Below are positions 12,901 through 25,028 of a stretch of 64,000 bases of DNA, piece by piece. The notes under the pieces are model-generated. The model saw only the letters and a program-made list of their open reading frames with translations, searched no databases and was not told the DNA's origin. How positions within the stretch are numbered: the stretch's first letter is position 1; every line of letters begins with the position of its first letter. Both the position numbers and the translations under genes were made by a program. Origin of the DNA: Malurus cyaneus samueli (Eukaryota > Chordata > Aves > Passeriformes > Maluridae); assembly GCA_009741485.1 (NCBI GenBank), contig CM019238.1, positions 8,413,477 to 8,477,476 on the forward strand, in the 5' to 3' direction.

Positions 12901-15900
12901 CAGTTTTCATGATTTTCTGTAAAATGATGTGTTCAGTACAACACAGACATCTGCACAGCTGACCTTAGAGATACCTTAGGCCACACTATTTTAGCCCCTA
13001 TAATAATAAAAGATTTTCAATCAATTTTGGTTTTGAAAGAAAGCACAGGAATGGGTTTCTTTAAATTGGTATGAAATTTTTGTGATTTTTCTTTTTCCTC
13101 TTGCCCCCAAATCCATCTCATATTTCACAGACGAGGAAACAGAGTGATGGTGTGTCACATCCAGTTATATCAGTCACTTTGGCAGTCATTACTGACACAG
13201 CTTAATGCAGTCTGACTGATGTAATCAGACATGATGTCTCTCACAGTATACCGTGTCACCCTGAGAAATATAAAGAGACACAGCTTTCAGAAAAACACAG
13301 TTAAGGGTTGTTGTACAAAACAAATAATAACCCATGGCACTGTGTCTAGAGATGTGCACCCAAAACAAGTAGGTCCTTCTGGACAGAACAAGACCAGTGT
13401 GTTAAATTTGTTTCCTTAGGAAATATGAGAGGGTTTTCAGCCCACTTGAATGAACCTCATTTATAAAGGAGTTGATGCAACTTTCTGCAAGAGTAATTTC
13501 TCTTTCTTTTCCTCATCTAAAGCACAATGATGTCCATTTCAAAAAGGTTTTTTGAGCGTTTCCTATTTGGGGGTACAGCTTGTGACCTCCAGTGCTTCTG
13601 GTTTCAGTGAGCTGTTCTACCTCATATTTTTCTCTCAAAGTTGAGAACGTCCAAGCAGCTAGCCCCAAACGAGGACATTTTAACCCAGGAAGGTGCAAAT
13701 GTCATGATTTGTGTACAATTGCTGGCATTGTGAATGTATTTTACTATTCTCACAGTTCAGCTGCTGCAGCTGAAGTGGCCCAGATGCCAACAAATCTCGT
13801 GTTCATACTTCTTGATGTGCAGTTAGAGCCGGGATCATTTGAAGCAGGTGCTCTACTGGACCTGATGACTTCACAAGTTTGTTCGAATTTATTGATCCAA
13901 ATTTCAGCTTTAGATTTCCTGACCTCTAGAACAGCATGTGAGATCTGAGGTCCACTGGAGTCAGTCCCAAGCTTCCCATTCCCTTCAGCAGAGCAGGCTC
14001 AGACGTGTGGAGCTCACTTCAGGGACTCACTCAACTTGAAGATGTCTGAAAAAAGTTGTTCACCTGGTTAAAGTGACAATTGTGTAAGACAGGCCACTTA
14101 AAGTGTCTCTGATGGGAGCCTGTGAAAAAACACGTATTATTATCACCTAAGCAAGTGAGAACTGAAAATTCCATTGATATGGAAAAATATTGATCAGTAA
14201 CAATGAGAAAAATGCTCGTCTATACTAAAAAACAACAAAAAAAGTGGTTCTAAGTCTTGATTTGGGATCATCCATATGACTAAAATCAAAGTAATAAACA
14301 TTAATGTGATTCTGGATTCATAAATTCTACTGGAGACATCATCAAGCTGTAATTATAACAGACATTTAAATTAATGGGTTGGACATAAATGTAGCTATCA
14401 AAATGGTTTTTAAAATATAGAACTTAATCTGTAGTTCTGTCTCTGTCTCCAGAAGTATCTTTTAATGTCTGTTCTTTAAACAGCACTTTTAACTTGATTG
14501 AGTTTTTTTCCCCTAAAAGTGAAAATTAATGGAAATAATTTGGGCTTTAAAAAAGAAACAAAAAATAGAAAAGAAACTGCAGGAAAACAAATGTGTCTCT
14601 GTCTGCCTCTCTCTGTCACCAGCATTTTAATGATCACTTTACAAGCTTACTACCTCTGAACTTAAATCCATTTCAGCTTCCTCAGCTTAATTTGCATTCA
14701 GCATTTTTTTGCTGTTTTGGGAAGTACTGATTGAAAAAGCAACAGTTTTTATACAATCTCTATGGAAAATGTAGGAATGTGAGTGTGGAATTGCTCAGTT
14801 CAGGGACCTGTTGATACCTCCACAAAAATATTAAGTCCCTATAAAGGTGTCATTGCCTGGTGCATCCAATTATGCTGCTGTTTAATCGTTCTGGAGAGGG
14901 TAGCAATTGAAATGTTTAACATACTACATAATTTTAGGTGAAAATTAATTAACATGAATAGGCAAGGCACCCTATGGTGTCACTGTTGAGTCAGTTTTCT
15001 ATGGAGAATCACACTTTAATGGGAAAAGCAATGTTTATTTTGGCATTGTCAAGTCATAATAAAAACAAACAAATTAAAATTAGTAACTGGTGTGTCACCT
15101 TATCATATGTTTTCTTTATTTCTATGCCATCCGTTCCACTGCCATTAGTGAAGAAAACCATGTGGGGGAAAAGAGTAACAAAACCTAAGCAAAAAAATCT
15201 CAAATGTTATCTTTTTTTCCCAGTGCAGGCACTGCCAATTCCTGCTCGGAAAAACTGCTTCTGAACCTTTCATCCATGCTTTTGGATTGTAGTACTAGAG
15301 AAATTTGTCTCAATAACATAATTAGAGTTACCTGGATGGAAGTGAGAGCTGTCAGGGGTGGTTTAAATGCTCCCAGTTTGGTGCTGTATGACAACATGAT
15401 GGCCATATACAGCATTTTGAGCCTGCAAATTACTGTGATAACTGACCGAAAGGAAAGAGAGAAACAAGAGACTGCTTGAAAAAATTAATAAGAGCAACTC
15501 TTTGATAAATACGGTGACTGGAACAAATAGAGCAATGAAGTCTGTCTATATGTTAAATTTATTAAGGTGTAGTTGATCAGAAGGTCTTATTATCATAACC
15601 AATTTGTTTTTTTAATCAAGAAATTGGTTTACATAACTGTGGGCTTATGTGACCATTGTTTTACCTGTAGAGTATCAGCTCTCTGTGTTCCCTTGAGTCA
15701 GCTCTGATCCATTTGTCATTTTGGAGGTTTTATGGAGTGTGGCAGGGAAGAGCTCAATCTATTGTGTCACATCTGTTAAGGGTCAGAGGCAAACCAAACC
15801 ACCAGGCAGGAGCATGCTGCTAATGGGGAGGTGACATAAAACACAGTGAAAGACTTGGCTTTTCCTTCTCCATTCTTGGATAAATCCACACCAATTTCTA

Positions 15901-16220
15901 ATGCTAATACTGCTTTAAGAGGTTGTAGAGTTTTTCTTCAACCATATCCACTGCAATTATGATTATGGGCTGTCCCATCTGCAAGGATCTTTTCAGGTAT
16001 ATTTAGCTTTAAGCATGTGTGTTGATTTTGCTGAGTAACCAGATTGCTTGCACATAAAAATGAATGAACAGACTTAAGGTTGTGAAGCCTATCCTCCCCA
16101 ATGCCAAAAAATGCCATTTCAGGCTTGTTACTCCACAAATTAATGTTTGAGACTGTGTAGAAATACCTTGCTCAGTGATTTGCTTAATAAATAATTGGAT
16201 TATTCATAGAACATTAAGAG
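9992..16220. other. Gene-free DNA, one locally GC-richer patch
   Basis: No gene is supported. The patch at about 11340-11545 is richer in G and C than its surroundings but is not a CpG island, and its 60-codon minus-strand frame resembles nothing I know. A short imperfect hairpin sits at about 10405-10437. Short direct repeats of ATTACAT-like and TGATTATG-like units occur at 11811-11876. A stretch at 13121-13145 resembles the conserved segment of MIR-type SINEs but is too short to call. Confidence 0.65.
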
Positions 16221-16332
16221 TTTTTTGGGGTTTTTTTTTGTTTGTTTTGGTTTTTTTTGTGGGTTTTTTTTTTGTGTGTGGCTTTTTGTTTTTTTTTTTT
16301 TTTTTTTTTGTTTTTTTGTTGGTGTTTGTTTT

Positions 16333-16395
<63 letters not shown>
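16221..16395 (+). repeat. 175-bp T-rich tract ending in T62
   Basis: T-runs separated by G or short G/T groups (16221-16333) pass into an uninterrupted homopolymer of 62 T (16334-16395). Poly-Phe frames on this strand and poly-Lys frames on the other are artefacts of the composition. The sequence right after it, GCTTGCAG, resembles a splice acceptor, but no exon is recognisable downstream. The tract could be an expanded simple repeat, the poly-A tail of a minus-strand retrocopy whose body I cannot recognise, or an assembly or polishing artefact. Confidence 0.9.
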
Positions 16396-16398
<3 letters not shown>

Positions 16399-17807
16399 TG
16401 CAGAAGATGTGGTTTTTCTCTTTCCGAAAAAGTATTGTCTTAGCACATGGGCTATGGAAGTACTCAAGGCCTGCGTTTGCAATCTTAAAAATACCTTTTC
16501 TTATCATGAAACAAAGTCTGTGGTAGATATTTGTTGTCAGAAATCTGTGACAGAATAACATATTCTAAAAAGAGAATATAAGGATATTTTAGTTTTTTTG
16601 TAGAAATATGCTTTTGATTTCTCTTTGCTGTATTCAGAGGCAGGTATTTGATAAACACTTCTTGAGAATATCCAGCTTCCCATCACCAAAAGAATTATTG
16701 CAAACGAGGCAGGTGAGAGGTGCCAACTTTGCTTTGTTTACTTTCCCCACTGACAGGTGTTTCTGTGTACAGATAATGTAGAACATTGAGACTGTGTTTC
16801 CCTTAAGGGCACGACTTCTCAAACACAAGCAGGGTAAAGAAAACATTCTAAGAAACAGAAAATGGCTTGGGTTTGCCTCCCTAAATTGGTAGGGGAGACT
16901 CCAGGCACTTTGTGGTACCTGGAATAGTTTTTATTCTTTTTGCTTTTACTTGACAATGTTTGAAGCTGAAGTCTCTTTGTATCTACTGGGATTGCCAGTG
17001 CTGCCTAGGAACAGTCATGCTGCTCCTTATTTCTCGTGTTTGCCCTGCTATCAACTGGGATGAAGGAGATAGGGAGGCAAAAGTAATTAATTTGTAATAT
17101 TTCACATTCCTTTTACAGATGGAGGAGGGACACTTTCCCTCCCCAATTAAAACAGGTTTTCGTCTGCAATAAAAACGGATATTTGCTTGCATCACTCCAA
17201 ACTTGCATTAGACCATAATTTATTGCTGAGAAGTGTCATGTTGCTACACCGAATATTGCAGTGTGGGCTGACTTACTTGGATGGTGAAACACTGATTCAC
17301 CTGTCAACATTTTTGAACAAATGGAAATGCTTGCCTTCAAATGGAAGTACAAAACAGAGCAGATGTTTGCAGACCTGAATAAATCTCAGCGGACCAAGGT
17401 TATGATATATATTGTAAATTCCTAATTTCATCAAGATTATTCTTTATTTAAAGATGGTAGACCAGAAAGCTCTGATCAGTAACATAAACATTCATGATCA
17501 TTTTGGAGTATGTCACATTAGTGGTTAATATCTACTGCCTGTATTTCATGAGAATATTTGAAACATTCTATTATAAAGGTTAATATTTCGTATACACATA
17601 TTCTGAAACTTCTGCATATAGTTGTTAATAAAGGAAAAAGCAGTTCAGCTCCTGAGCTAGAGGGCATATCTTTAAGTAACCTATAAAAGGAGACAACATG
17701 TCCAAGCATTTGTTATGTAGGTGTCTTTTCAGAGTACTCAATTTCTGTACTGAAAGAGCTCCCCAAATTTTTATTAGCCATCTGTTTATAGTAGGTGTGT
17801 ACTTGGG

Positions 17808-17831
17808 TTTTTTTTTTTTTGGTTTTTTTTT
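17808..17831 (+). repeat. Interrupted poly-T tract
   Basis: T13, then GG, then T9. It is a simple repeat with the same T/G flavour as the tracts near 9960 and 16300. Confidence 0.9.
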
Positions 17832-20800
17832 CCATTTCACTGTAATTACTACTCTGGCAACAAGAACAAATTGAAATTGTGGCTTATCTCCTGGAAGTTC
17901 TGCTTTCATTACATATGGTTCTCTCCATTAAAATACAGACCAGTTGCTCAAGCCACCTTAAGGGGAAAGCGCTTGGCATGCTGCTCCCGAAATGAGGCAT
18001 GCAGGCACATTAACAGGAGCAGTAATTGCGTACATTATTTGCTGGCTGGAGCACTGACTGTGTCTATAAATTTTCAAATTATTGTACTGGCTGCAACTCG
18101 TTTCTAGTGAGCATCTACTGCCATCTCCTTTCCTAGGAAATGAAATATCCTTTGTAGGTAACTGTTTATGTTTATACTTAGGGTTTATAATGATTGAGAA
18201 ATGTTTTTGTGTTTTGTGTTTTTTTTGTTGTTCTGAATTTCATGCCATATGTGTTGGCCTGACCTTTGAATGACCAATGGAATGGGTGCTACTTAGAAAA
18301 TATGGAACAAAGCAGATTATGCAACAATTTCATACAGCAAAGGGGAAGAGAGGAATCCACTTGGTTCCTAGGGAGCAGGATCATCTCTAGACACAAAGCC
18401 ATTGGAAGAAATGCTTTGATTATGTCTGATCACAGCAGGTTTTTTCCTGTTGCTGCTATCCTTTTATCTGGGACCCATTTGCCCACGCATGGAGGGATGG
18501 GGGCTGCTTTCCTCTTGTGATTAAGGAATGAAGAGGCAGCTCTGCCAAAGCCACTCTTGCAGCTGGCTGCTGCTCCAAGGGCCATTCTGGTATGCTGCTA
18601 TTGAAAGGGTACTCCTGTGCAGGAAATGAGGCTGTGCTCTGCACAGAACTGTAACCACGAATGGAGAGGAATTTCCATGCTGCAAAAAGGTACTGAGATG
18701 TGGATGATCTCAACCATAGAAGACACCTCTGGGATTAATTGTGTCTTTTTGAGAGAAAGCTCTTCAGAATTCCTCTCTTCAGTTTTATCCCATCTTAATG
18801 AATTGTGATCTACTCAAGGTCATGAACAAGCACAAGACAGTCCTCATTTCTTTCATGACTATGTACAGAATTTCTTTAGCTTTATAAAGTAAATAAAAGT
18901 TGTTTTTTCAACAAAGAATGGAAGAAGGAAACTCAGAAGTAATTGCTGGAAAAGTGTTGCTTCTCTTTCAGCCCTATTTTTAGATACTGCTCAAGAAAGC
19001 TTGAGATTTTTCTGTCGCTCATCTCAGCTACTCACCACCAAGTTAATTATTACCCATTAAAAATTCTGTGTAGCTCAAATAATTGTCATCTCCATTCCTT
19101 TCTCTTTCTTTTTCACTAACATTTGGAATGTTTCTATTTCTATGGCTTTCAGATACTTAAGTTGTGGTATCAAGCATGTACTCTCAATTATCTGTCAGAA
19201 TTAATGAGCAACTTTATCCACAAGTGTCTCATTTTTTCCTGTGTACAAAATAAGCAGGAAGGGCATATTTTAGTATCTATAGGCTGCTGTAGGTATAACA
19301 TTATTTTGATGTATGGCACAGCCTCCTTAATAAGATCATCGCAGGAGTGTTTTGCATGTGGTAGATGTGTAAGATGCAGATGATTTCTGTAGCTGACAGC
19401 AGTCATCACACTGACTCATACAACATTTGTGCTGTAAATTTTCTCTGAGCAGCAGGCACATCAGCAGTATCTCTTGCTTATCTAAATATTATATTGTGCA
19501 CATTTTCACCTGCATTCAAGCAGTGCTATGGCCTAGTTTGTTTCATCCTTGGGAAGCAATATTTTAATGCTAATGTTTTCCGGTTTTCTGTACGGTGACA
19601 TTGACAAAAATGTATTATTTCCTTGAAAATATAAGATTGTTGCCAAATATGAACCATTGGCAGTCTTGCTGCAGGTCTGTTTCTGATTTATAATTTAGAT
19701 TGGGCCTGTGCTAATGCCCTGAACTCCTGCTGTATGCAAAACAGCAGTGTGGGCTGAAAGAAATGCTGACTTGTTTCACCTAACCCTTGGTGCTTTTTGA
19801 AAGTCAGTCTTTTTAAGAAGTTACAGCTTGAGCATTTGGCATCTCGTTGTTATTATCTAAAATCTTGTCCTTGAGCTTGATAGACCCATTCTCACTCTTT
19901 GCTCAGACTTGAATTCGAATAGTGGCTCCTCCACAATATCATTAAGGGATTTTGGTTTTGCACTGATCCTCTTTGTTGTTTGCATTTATTTCTCTTATAC
20001 AAGGTGAATTGAACTGAAGCATGACTTTGTGGAAAAAAAGATAAACCAATTTCTTTTTGCTGTTAAACAAAATTATTGTGTTCAGCTTTAGGTGTGTATC
20101 ATACAGTCAGAGGAGCACCAAAACATAGTAATAGGTATTTGCTGTGTAATACAGTTACACATTTCTTCTCTAAGGTCCCACAAAATTTGTTGAATTGGAC
20201 TTTCAGGGTAATTTCAACCTTTCTCAGCAAACTCATAACCTTCAAACAGCCATGATAACAGTGGGATTTTGTTCAATGCTCCTGACGTGGCTGTCAGCTG
20301 CAAAAAATGCTTTTGGGTTTGTGATTTGCTCTTTAATCATCCCCACTTTGCCCATCCAATTACAGCTGATACATGACCGGCTTAGTCTTAAACTAGACCT
20401 GTGGTTTAAATGCTACTCTTGATTTAGAAGGCTTATATATTGTGTATAGGTGTAACTAATTATAGAGTGGCAGTAATTCCATTTGAATGCATTTGAGTAT
20501 TTTTCCAAATATTAGGCATTTTACACCTAATAATACATTGCAAGGTACAGTTCCTAAATTTCTGTTAGGGTGATGTTTCCACCAATCTCTTCTGTTAAGA
20601 GTCCTGTAGAGCACTTTATTTCTCAAAACCCTCGCTCTGTGTTTAATGTTTTCTTTAATAGACTACTCCAGTCTCACGGCTTTTTAGTGTCCAGTGAAAT
20701 ATAACTGTGTAGTGGAACTGATTAAGTTGAAAATAGCAGTTTTTGTAATGAGGAAGGAGCATAAAAATGATTTGGAATGAAGATACTGATTAGATTTCAA

Positions 20801-21425
20801 AGACAAAATCTAAATAATGAGGTCTGCCAAATTGATAAGTGATGTCTGGATGCAATTTTAATGAACCTAAGTCATTTTTTGAGCTAAAGGAATGTTAGAT
20901 TAATAATAAGGTATTTTCAGGATTTTGTTTACCTTGGAGAGGACATTAGTTACAGAGGTGAGATCTCCATTTTGTGTAGATGAGTCTTACCCTTTCCAGC
21001 AATTAAATCACAGTCTTAGGAAGCTGAGTGATAAAACAGTTATTAATTTTGGGAGGTGAGGGTTTTGCCCTGAAGGTTCATATTAAGATAAGTTGTTGGG
21101 CCATATATATGGTAATATGATGATGGAGGGACTCTGTGGGCTGTTAAAGAGAAACCTACAAACAGAAAATAAACTTCTTTCCTGACATAACACAGGTTGA
21201 ACAGTCAGGCTAAATTGGAGGGTATTTGCCATATTTCTTCTTAAATTTAGTCCTTGTACTTTTGTGTTCTTTATCAAACCACAAATATGATTGAACAGTC
21301 AGGTTAAGCTGAAAGTTGCTCTGTTTGGGGAACTGAGTGTTACCATGACAGCTTCCTCCTTCAAGGAGCACGTTAATCCTGTGCACAGTTTCAGCAAACA
21401 CAGCCTGGAGTCGTCCTGTAATTCA

Positions 21426-21439
21426 GTTACCACAGCAAC
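21426..21439 (+). promoter_or_regulatory. RFX X-box-like motif
   Basis: GTTACCACAGCAAC has two half-sites, GTTACC and AGCAAC, separated by 2 bases. This fits the established RFX-family X-box pattern GTNRCC-(0-3 bases)-RGYAAC exactly. A poorer match with the same first half-site lies 87 bases upstream at 21339-21352. X-boxes bind RFX factors that control ciliary and neuronal genes. No promoter is recognisable here, so any role would be as a distal element. A 14-base degenerate motif can arise by chance in 64 kb. Confidence 0.3.
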
Positions 21440-23241
21440 CTGGTCCCTACTACAAGCAAAGGAAACAAAACATATGGTAGAAATACTGTGCTATCCAAGA
21501 AATCTCAAGATTTCCAGAACAATACCACATCAAATTCCAATTTCCCACCTCAAAAAATGTTAATCAGACTGCTTTACTCTATATATTGGAAAATTATGAA
21601 AGTTGATGTAAAAATAAGACACCTTTCCTAGTGAACTATCAAAGATATGAATGAATATTTACTGTCTTGAAGCTAGGAAGTTGAAAAGTGAATTGTTTAT
21701 ACTTCAGTCTGGATGGTGTTCTATCCTGTGGACTAACAAAGCATTTAAGAATGCATTTGACATTTTCTGATTGAGAGGTTACTGAGTAGCCTTCCTTTGA
21801 GTTACTTGTGGACAGAGGGCTCGTTTTTTTCTCTTGCTGCTGTGAACCTACATCTGTGTCTGTAAAAAAGCATCTAAATGCTTAGAGACAGTTGCTTTTG
21901 CATTTAAATAGAGACAGACTGGAACCAGGAACTGGACTTGTTAATGGCAGCCCAGGGCAGTAGCTCTGAGAGAGTCATATTTGAATTTTACTTTTCGACT
22001 GTGGATCCCTGAATTGCTCCTGTTCACCCACGGTGCTGCAGCCATTATATCGGGTCATTTCCAATTTATACATTGGACTCTAATGGGTCTGAGACAGCCT
22101 TAGTATTACAAAAAGTAAGTTGTTAGTAAGTACACCTATTTTAAAATAAGATATTGACACAATGGGCAATAGAGAACAATAGATTCTTGGCAAATACCTG
22201 GGTGCAAACTATAGAGGAAAAATGGTCATGCTATTAAAAGGTGAAGGAAAACTTGGGGGCAAATAAACTGCTGTCCTTGATTACTTCTCTAAGACTTTAT
22301 TTCATCTTTGCACTGTCAACAAGTTTGATCTTCTTTCATAGATGGTATTTTACTTCCTGACTGAGAGCAAGTGATGAAATTGAGGTATATAATTAATTGA
22401 AGCAAAATTATATAACTGCTATCACTCTAATCAGAGAGGATCCATACTTGGCAAATTTATAAAATATGTTGAAATAGGTTCTCTAATTTAAGTTTCAATC
22501 TTCTATTTTTGAGCACAGCTATATACACGTAGCATTTCTGATGTAGGATATAAAGACACTGTTGATCATCTTTGTGGTGGAGTTAAGCTCATTGAATTGG
22601 TTTTCCTCTTACATGTGAAAATGTTTCATAATAGGTTCAAAACCATTTTCTCTTACCAGAAGCAAAAGTATTTGAAATTTTGTGTTGATTTCAAATTGGA
22701 AATAGTCCATCTAGTTTAAAACTGATTATAGCATAGCAAAGAATATACCACTTCTGAATTATAATTTTTAAATTTGGTGAAAAATTCAAGAATATTTTCA
22801 AACTTGATTTGAAAAGATAGCTGGTAAAAATTTGATCAGAACGGTAATATGCATGTAGGGTAGCTGAGTGAGAATGACCCTGGCTATGTAATTACACAGA
22901 AATATTAAATAGATGGAGCAATGAAAGGTCAACTGTAGTGAGAAATTACTAGTTCCACCAGCAGTTTCATGTCTTATAGTTTGTTGCTCAGGTTAAAATG
23001 ATATATATTCCCTACGTTCTAACCTGACCTCGAGGAAATTACATTGGAAATAGGCCTGAGTGGAAAAATTGAGAGGGAGATGTGGTTAGATAGAGTTGTT
23101 TGGCAGTTTGAAACAGAAAATGTATTGCAAACAATTTAATGTATCGCTTCAGAATTACAGAATTTGACCTAAAAAATAAGTTCCAAATTTGTTAATTTAA
23201 CCTTATTTTACGAAGTGATACCTGTCTTCTTGCTACTGAAC

Positions 23242-23255
23242 AAAAAAAAAAAAAA
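23242..23255 (+). repeat. Poly-A tract (A14)
   Basis: A run of 14 consecutive A in AT-rich sequence. It could be a simple repeat. No retrocopy is visible upstream. Confidence 0.85.
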
Positions 23256-25004
23256 TTATTCACAGAGACAATACTTTTGTCTTTGTGGGACTGACTGAAA
23301 TTTAGGAGAGGAAAAGCCAATTGACACACCTGATGTGTTCTAGTTGCTACCAGCAGAGTTGCTACAGCTTGACATCTTAGTGAAAGCCTTGATAATATTT
23401 TTGCCTACCAAATAGGTTCATCTAAGATATGATCACTGAAATAGACACTTCTTACATTGTTTATTGAATTCATTTTCCCTGCATATTATTATGGGGGCTT
23501 TCTGGTGTAGATAAACCTATATTCCATTTTTTCACCAAAATGGGAAGCTGAAATAAAATAATGCATTTGGCATGGTTATTTGGTTGTTTATTTTCTCCCT
23601 GATCCTTTAGTATGCTGGTTGTTAGATGAAATCATGGATGTTCTATCTGCTTGAAATTACTGCCAACTTTAAGACAATAATTTTTTGCAATGTTTTGCAG
23701 CTGTTCTGAATATATTTATTTCACACAGCATGAAAAATAGAGTGTTCTAATGCATATGAAAAATAAAAAATATATACAATGGTGCAGATAGAGGCAAAGC
23801 TTCAATTTTTCCTTTGTAGAAGAGAATTGTAAAGTAGCCTCATTCACAGTTCCCAGACAAGCAATATATGTTAATAACTACCTTTATTCGTTTTCCAATA
23901 TCTTGCAGCCTAGTTAATCTTTGTTGTATAAACACACTAATGCAAGAGAATCCCTTTTCAGGCAATATCTTGACCTTCAAAATTTGTGTACACTTATGTT
24001 TCTTAAGCCCAATTACAAATCTAGTAATTAATGGACACAGTCCTTGTTGTCAAGAAGCAGAGAAGGGGACTTTGATGTTGCAGCTGTAGTAGTACAAATC
24101 ATATGGAGTAGATTTAGCCTGGTACAGCAAAGAACTGATTATTTTCCTCCCTGATATTTTCTTGGTGAAAAAAAAAATCTGCTATAGATTTTTTCTTTAT
24201 AGTATGTCTTACTTTTACACATTGCCTGTCTGTTATTCCTAAATAGTTGCTATATTTCAGTGTTAATGAAAGCAAGTATTTCTAATGTGGAGGGGTACCC
24301 AGGACTGGAAGCTGCTGCAGAATCTGGAGGGTCACAAATATCAGTAATGCTTTGATTAAGCAACACAATTTAATATTGAAGACACTGTATTAGAACAGTG
24401 ACTTGCATTTACTTTAAAAAGACAGCTTTGAACACATCTGCTATATTTTGTTGTTCTGCTGCAAGTCTAACTTATTTTTCAGATTTGAATAAAATTTTCT
24501 TTGTCTCTAATCTTTGCAGCATCATAACCCTGCCACAGTCATCAGCTGAGCTTGGAGGAGATGGAGAGGGTTCATTGAGTCTTCACAAAGGGAAGAATTT
24601 TCCAAGTAATAATTAGGTAAGTTTAAAAGAAGCAAATGCAGCAAGTTTTTGCTATGAATCCACTGGTCTCAGGTATTGTATCAGATAAAAGTCTGGGAAA
24701 AAATGTAGGCAAAAATCAACAGTGAATTATTAGAGCTAAGAATTTGTTTGTTCTTTGTAGATTGGTTTGTACAGAACCCACATTTTTAAAAGTTACTTCT
24801 GAATAATATTTAATATGCAGATTATGTGTATGCATGCAAGTCATTGTGAGCTAAGACTACCTACTCAAAATATGTTGTAAGAAAACTGGTTTGGTCTCAT
24901 AGGTCAACAAGTAAGGTTTTTCTACGCCAAAGGAATGACTTCTTTCAGAACTGAGTTATAATATGAGCAAGTTATTATCTAAAGATTGACTTTCCAGGCT
25001 GTTC

Positions 25005-25028
25005 TTTTTTTTTTTTTTTTTTTTTTTT
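25005..25028 (+). repeat. Poly-T tract (T24)
   Basis: An uninterrupted run of 24 T followed by CC. No adjoining transposon body is recognised. Confidence 0.9.

Larger units (their letters stand above)
16396..25004. other. Gene-free DNA with candidate regulatory patches
   Basis: No gene is supported. Frames are all under about 95 codons, overlap on both strands and show no family motif. Patches at about 17930-18120, 20195-20420 and 21950-22085 are mixed in composition and free of repeats. A pair of RFX-type X-box motifs lies at 21339-21439. Simple repeats are a T13-GG-T9 tract (17808-17831) and an A14 run (23242-23255). Confidence 0.65.

Noticed and set aside
16396..16560. Possible exon after a polypyrimidine tract and CAG acceptor
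   Set aside because: The acceptor-like word is a by-product of the poly-T tract. The sequence after it has no recognisable coding content or donor.
16175..16561. Overlapping 70-127 codon frames on both strands
   Set aside because: They are poly-Phe or poly-Lys translations of the T-rich tract, not genes.
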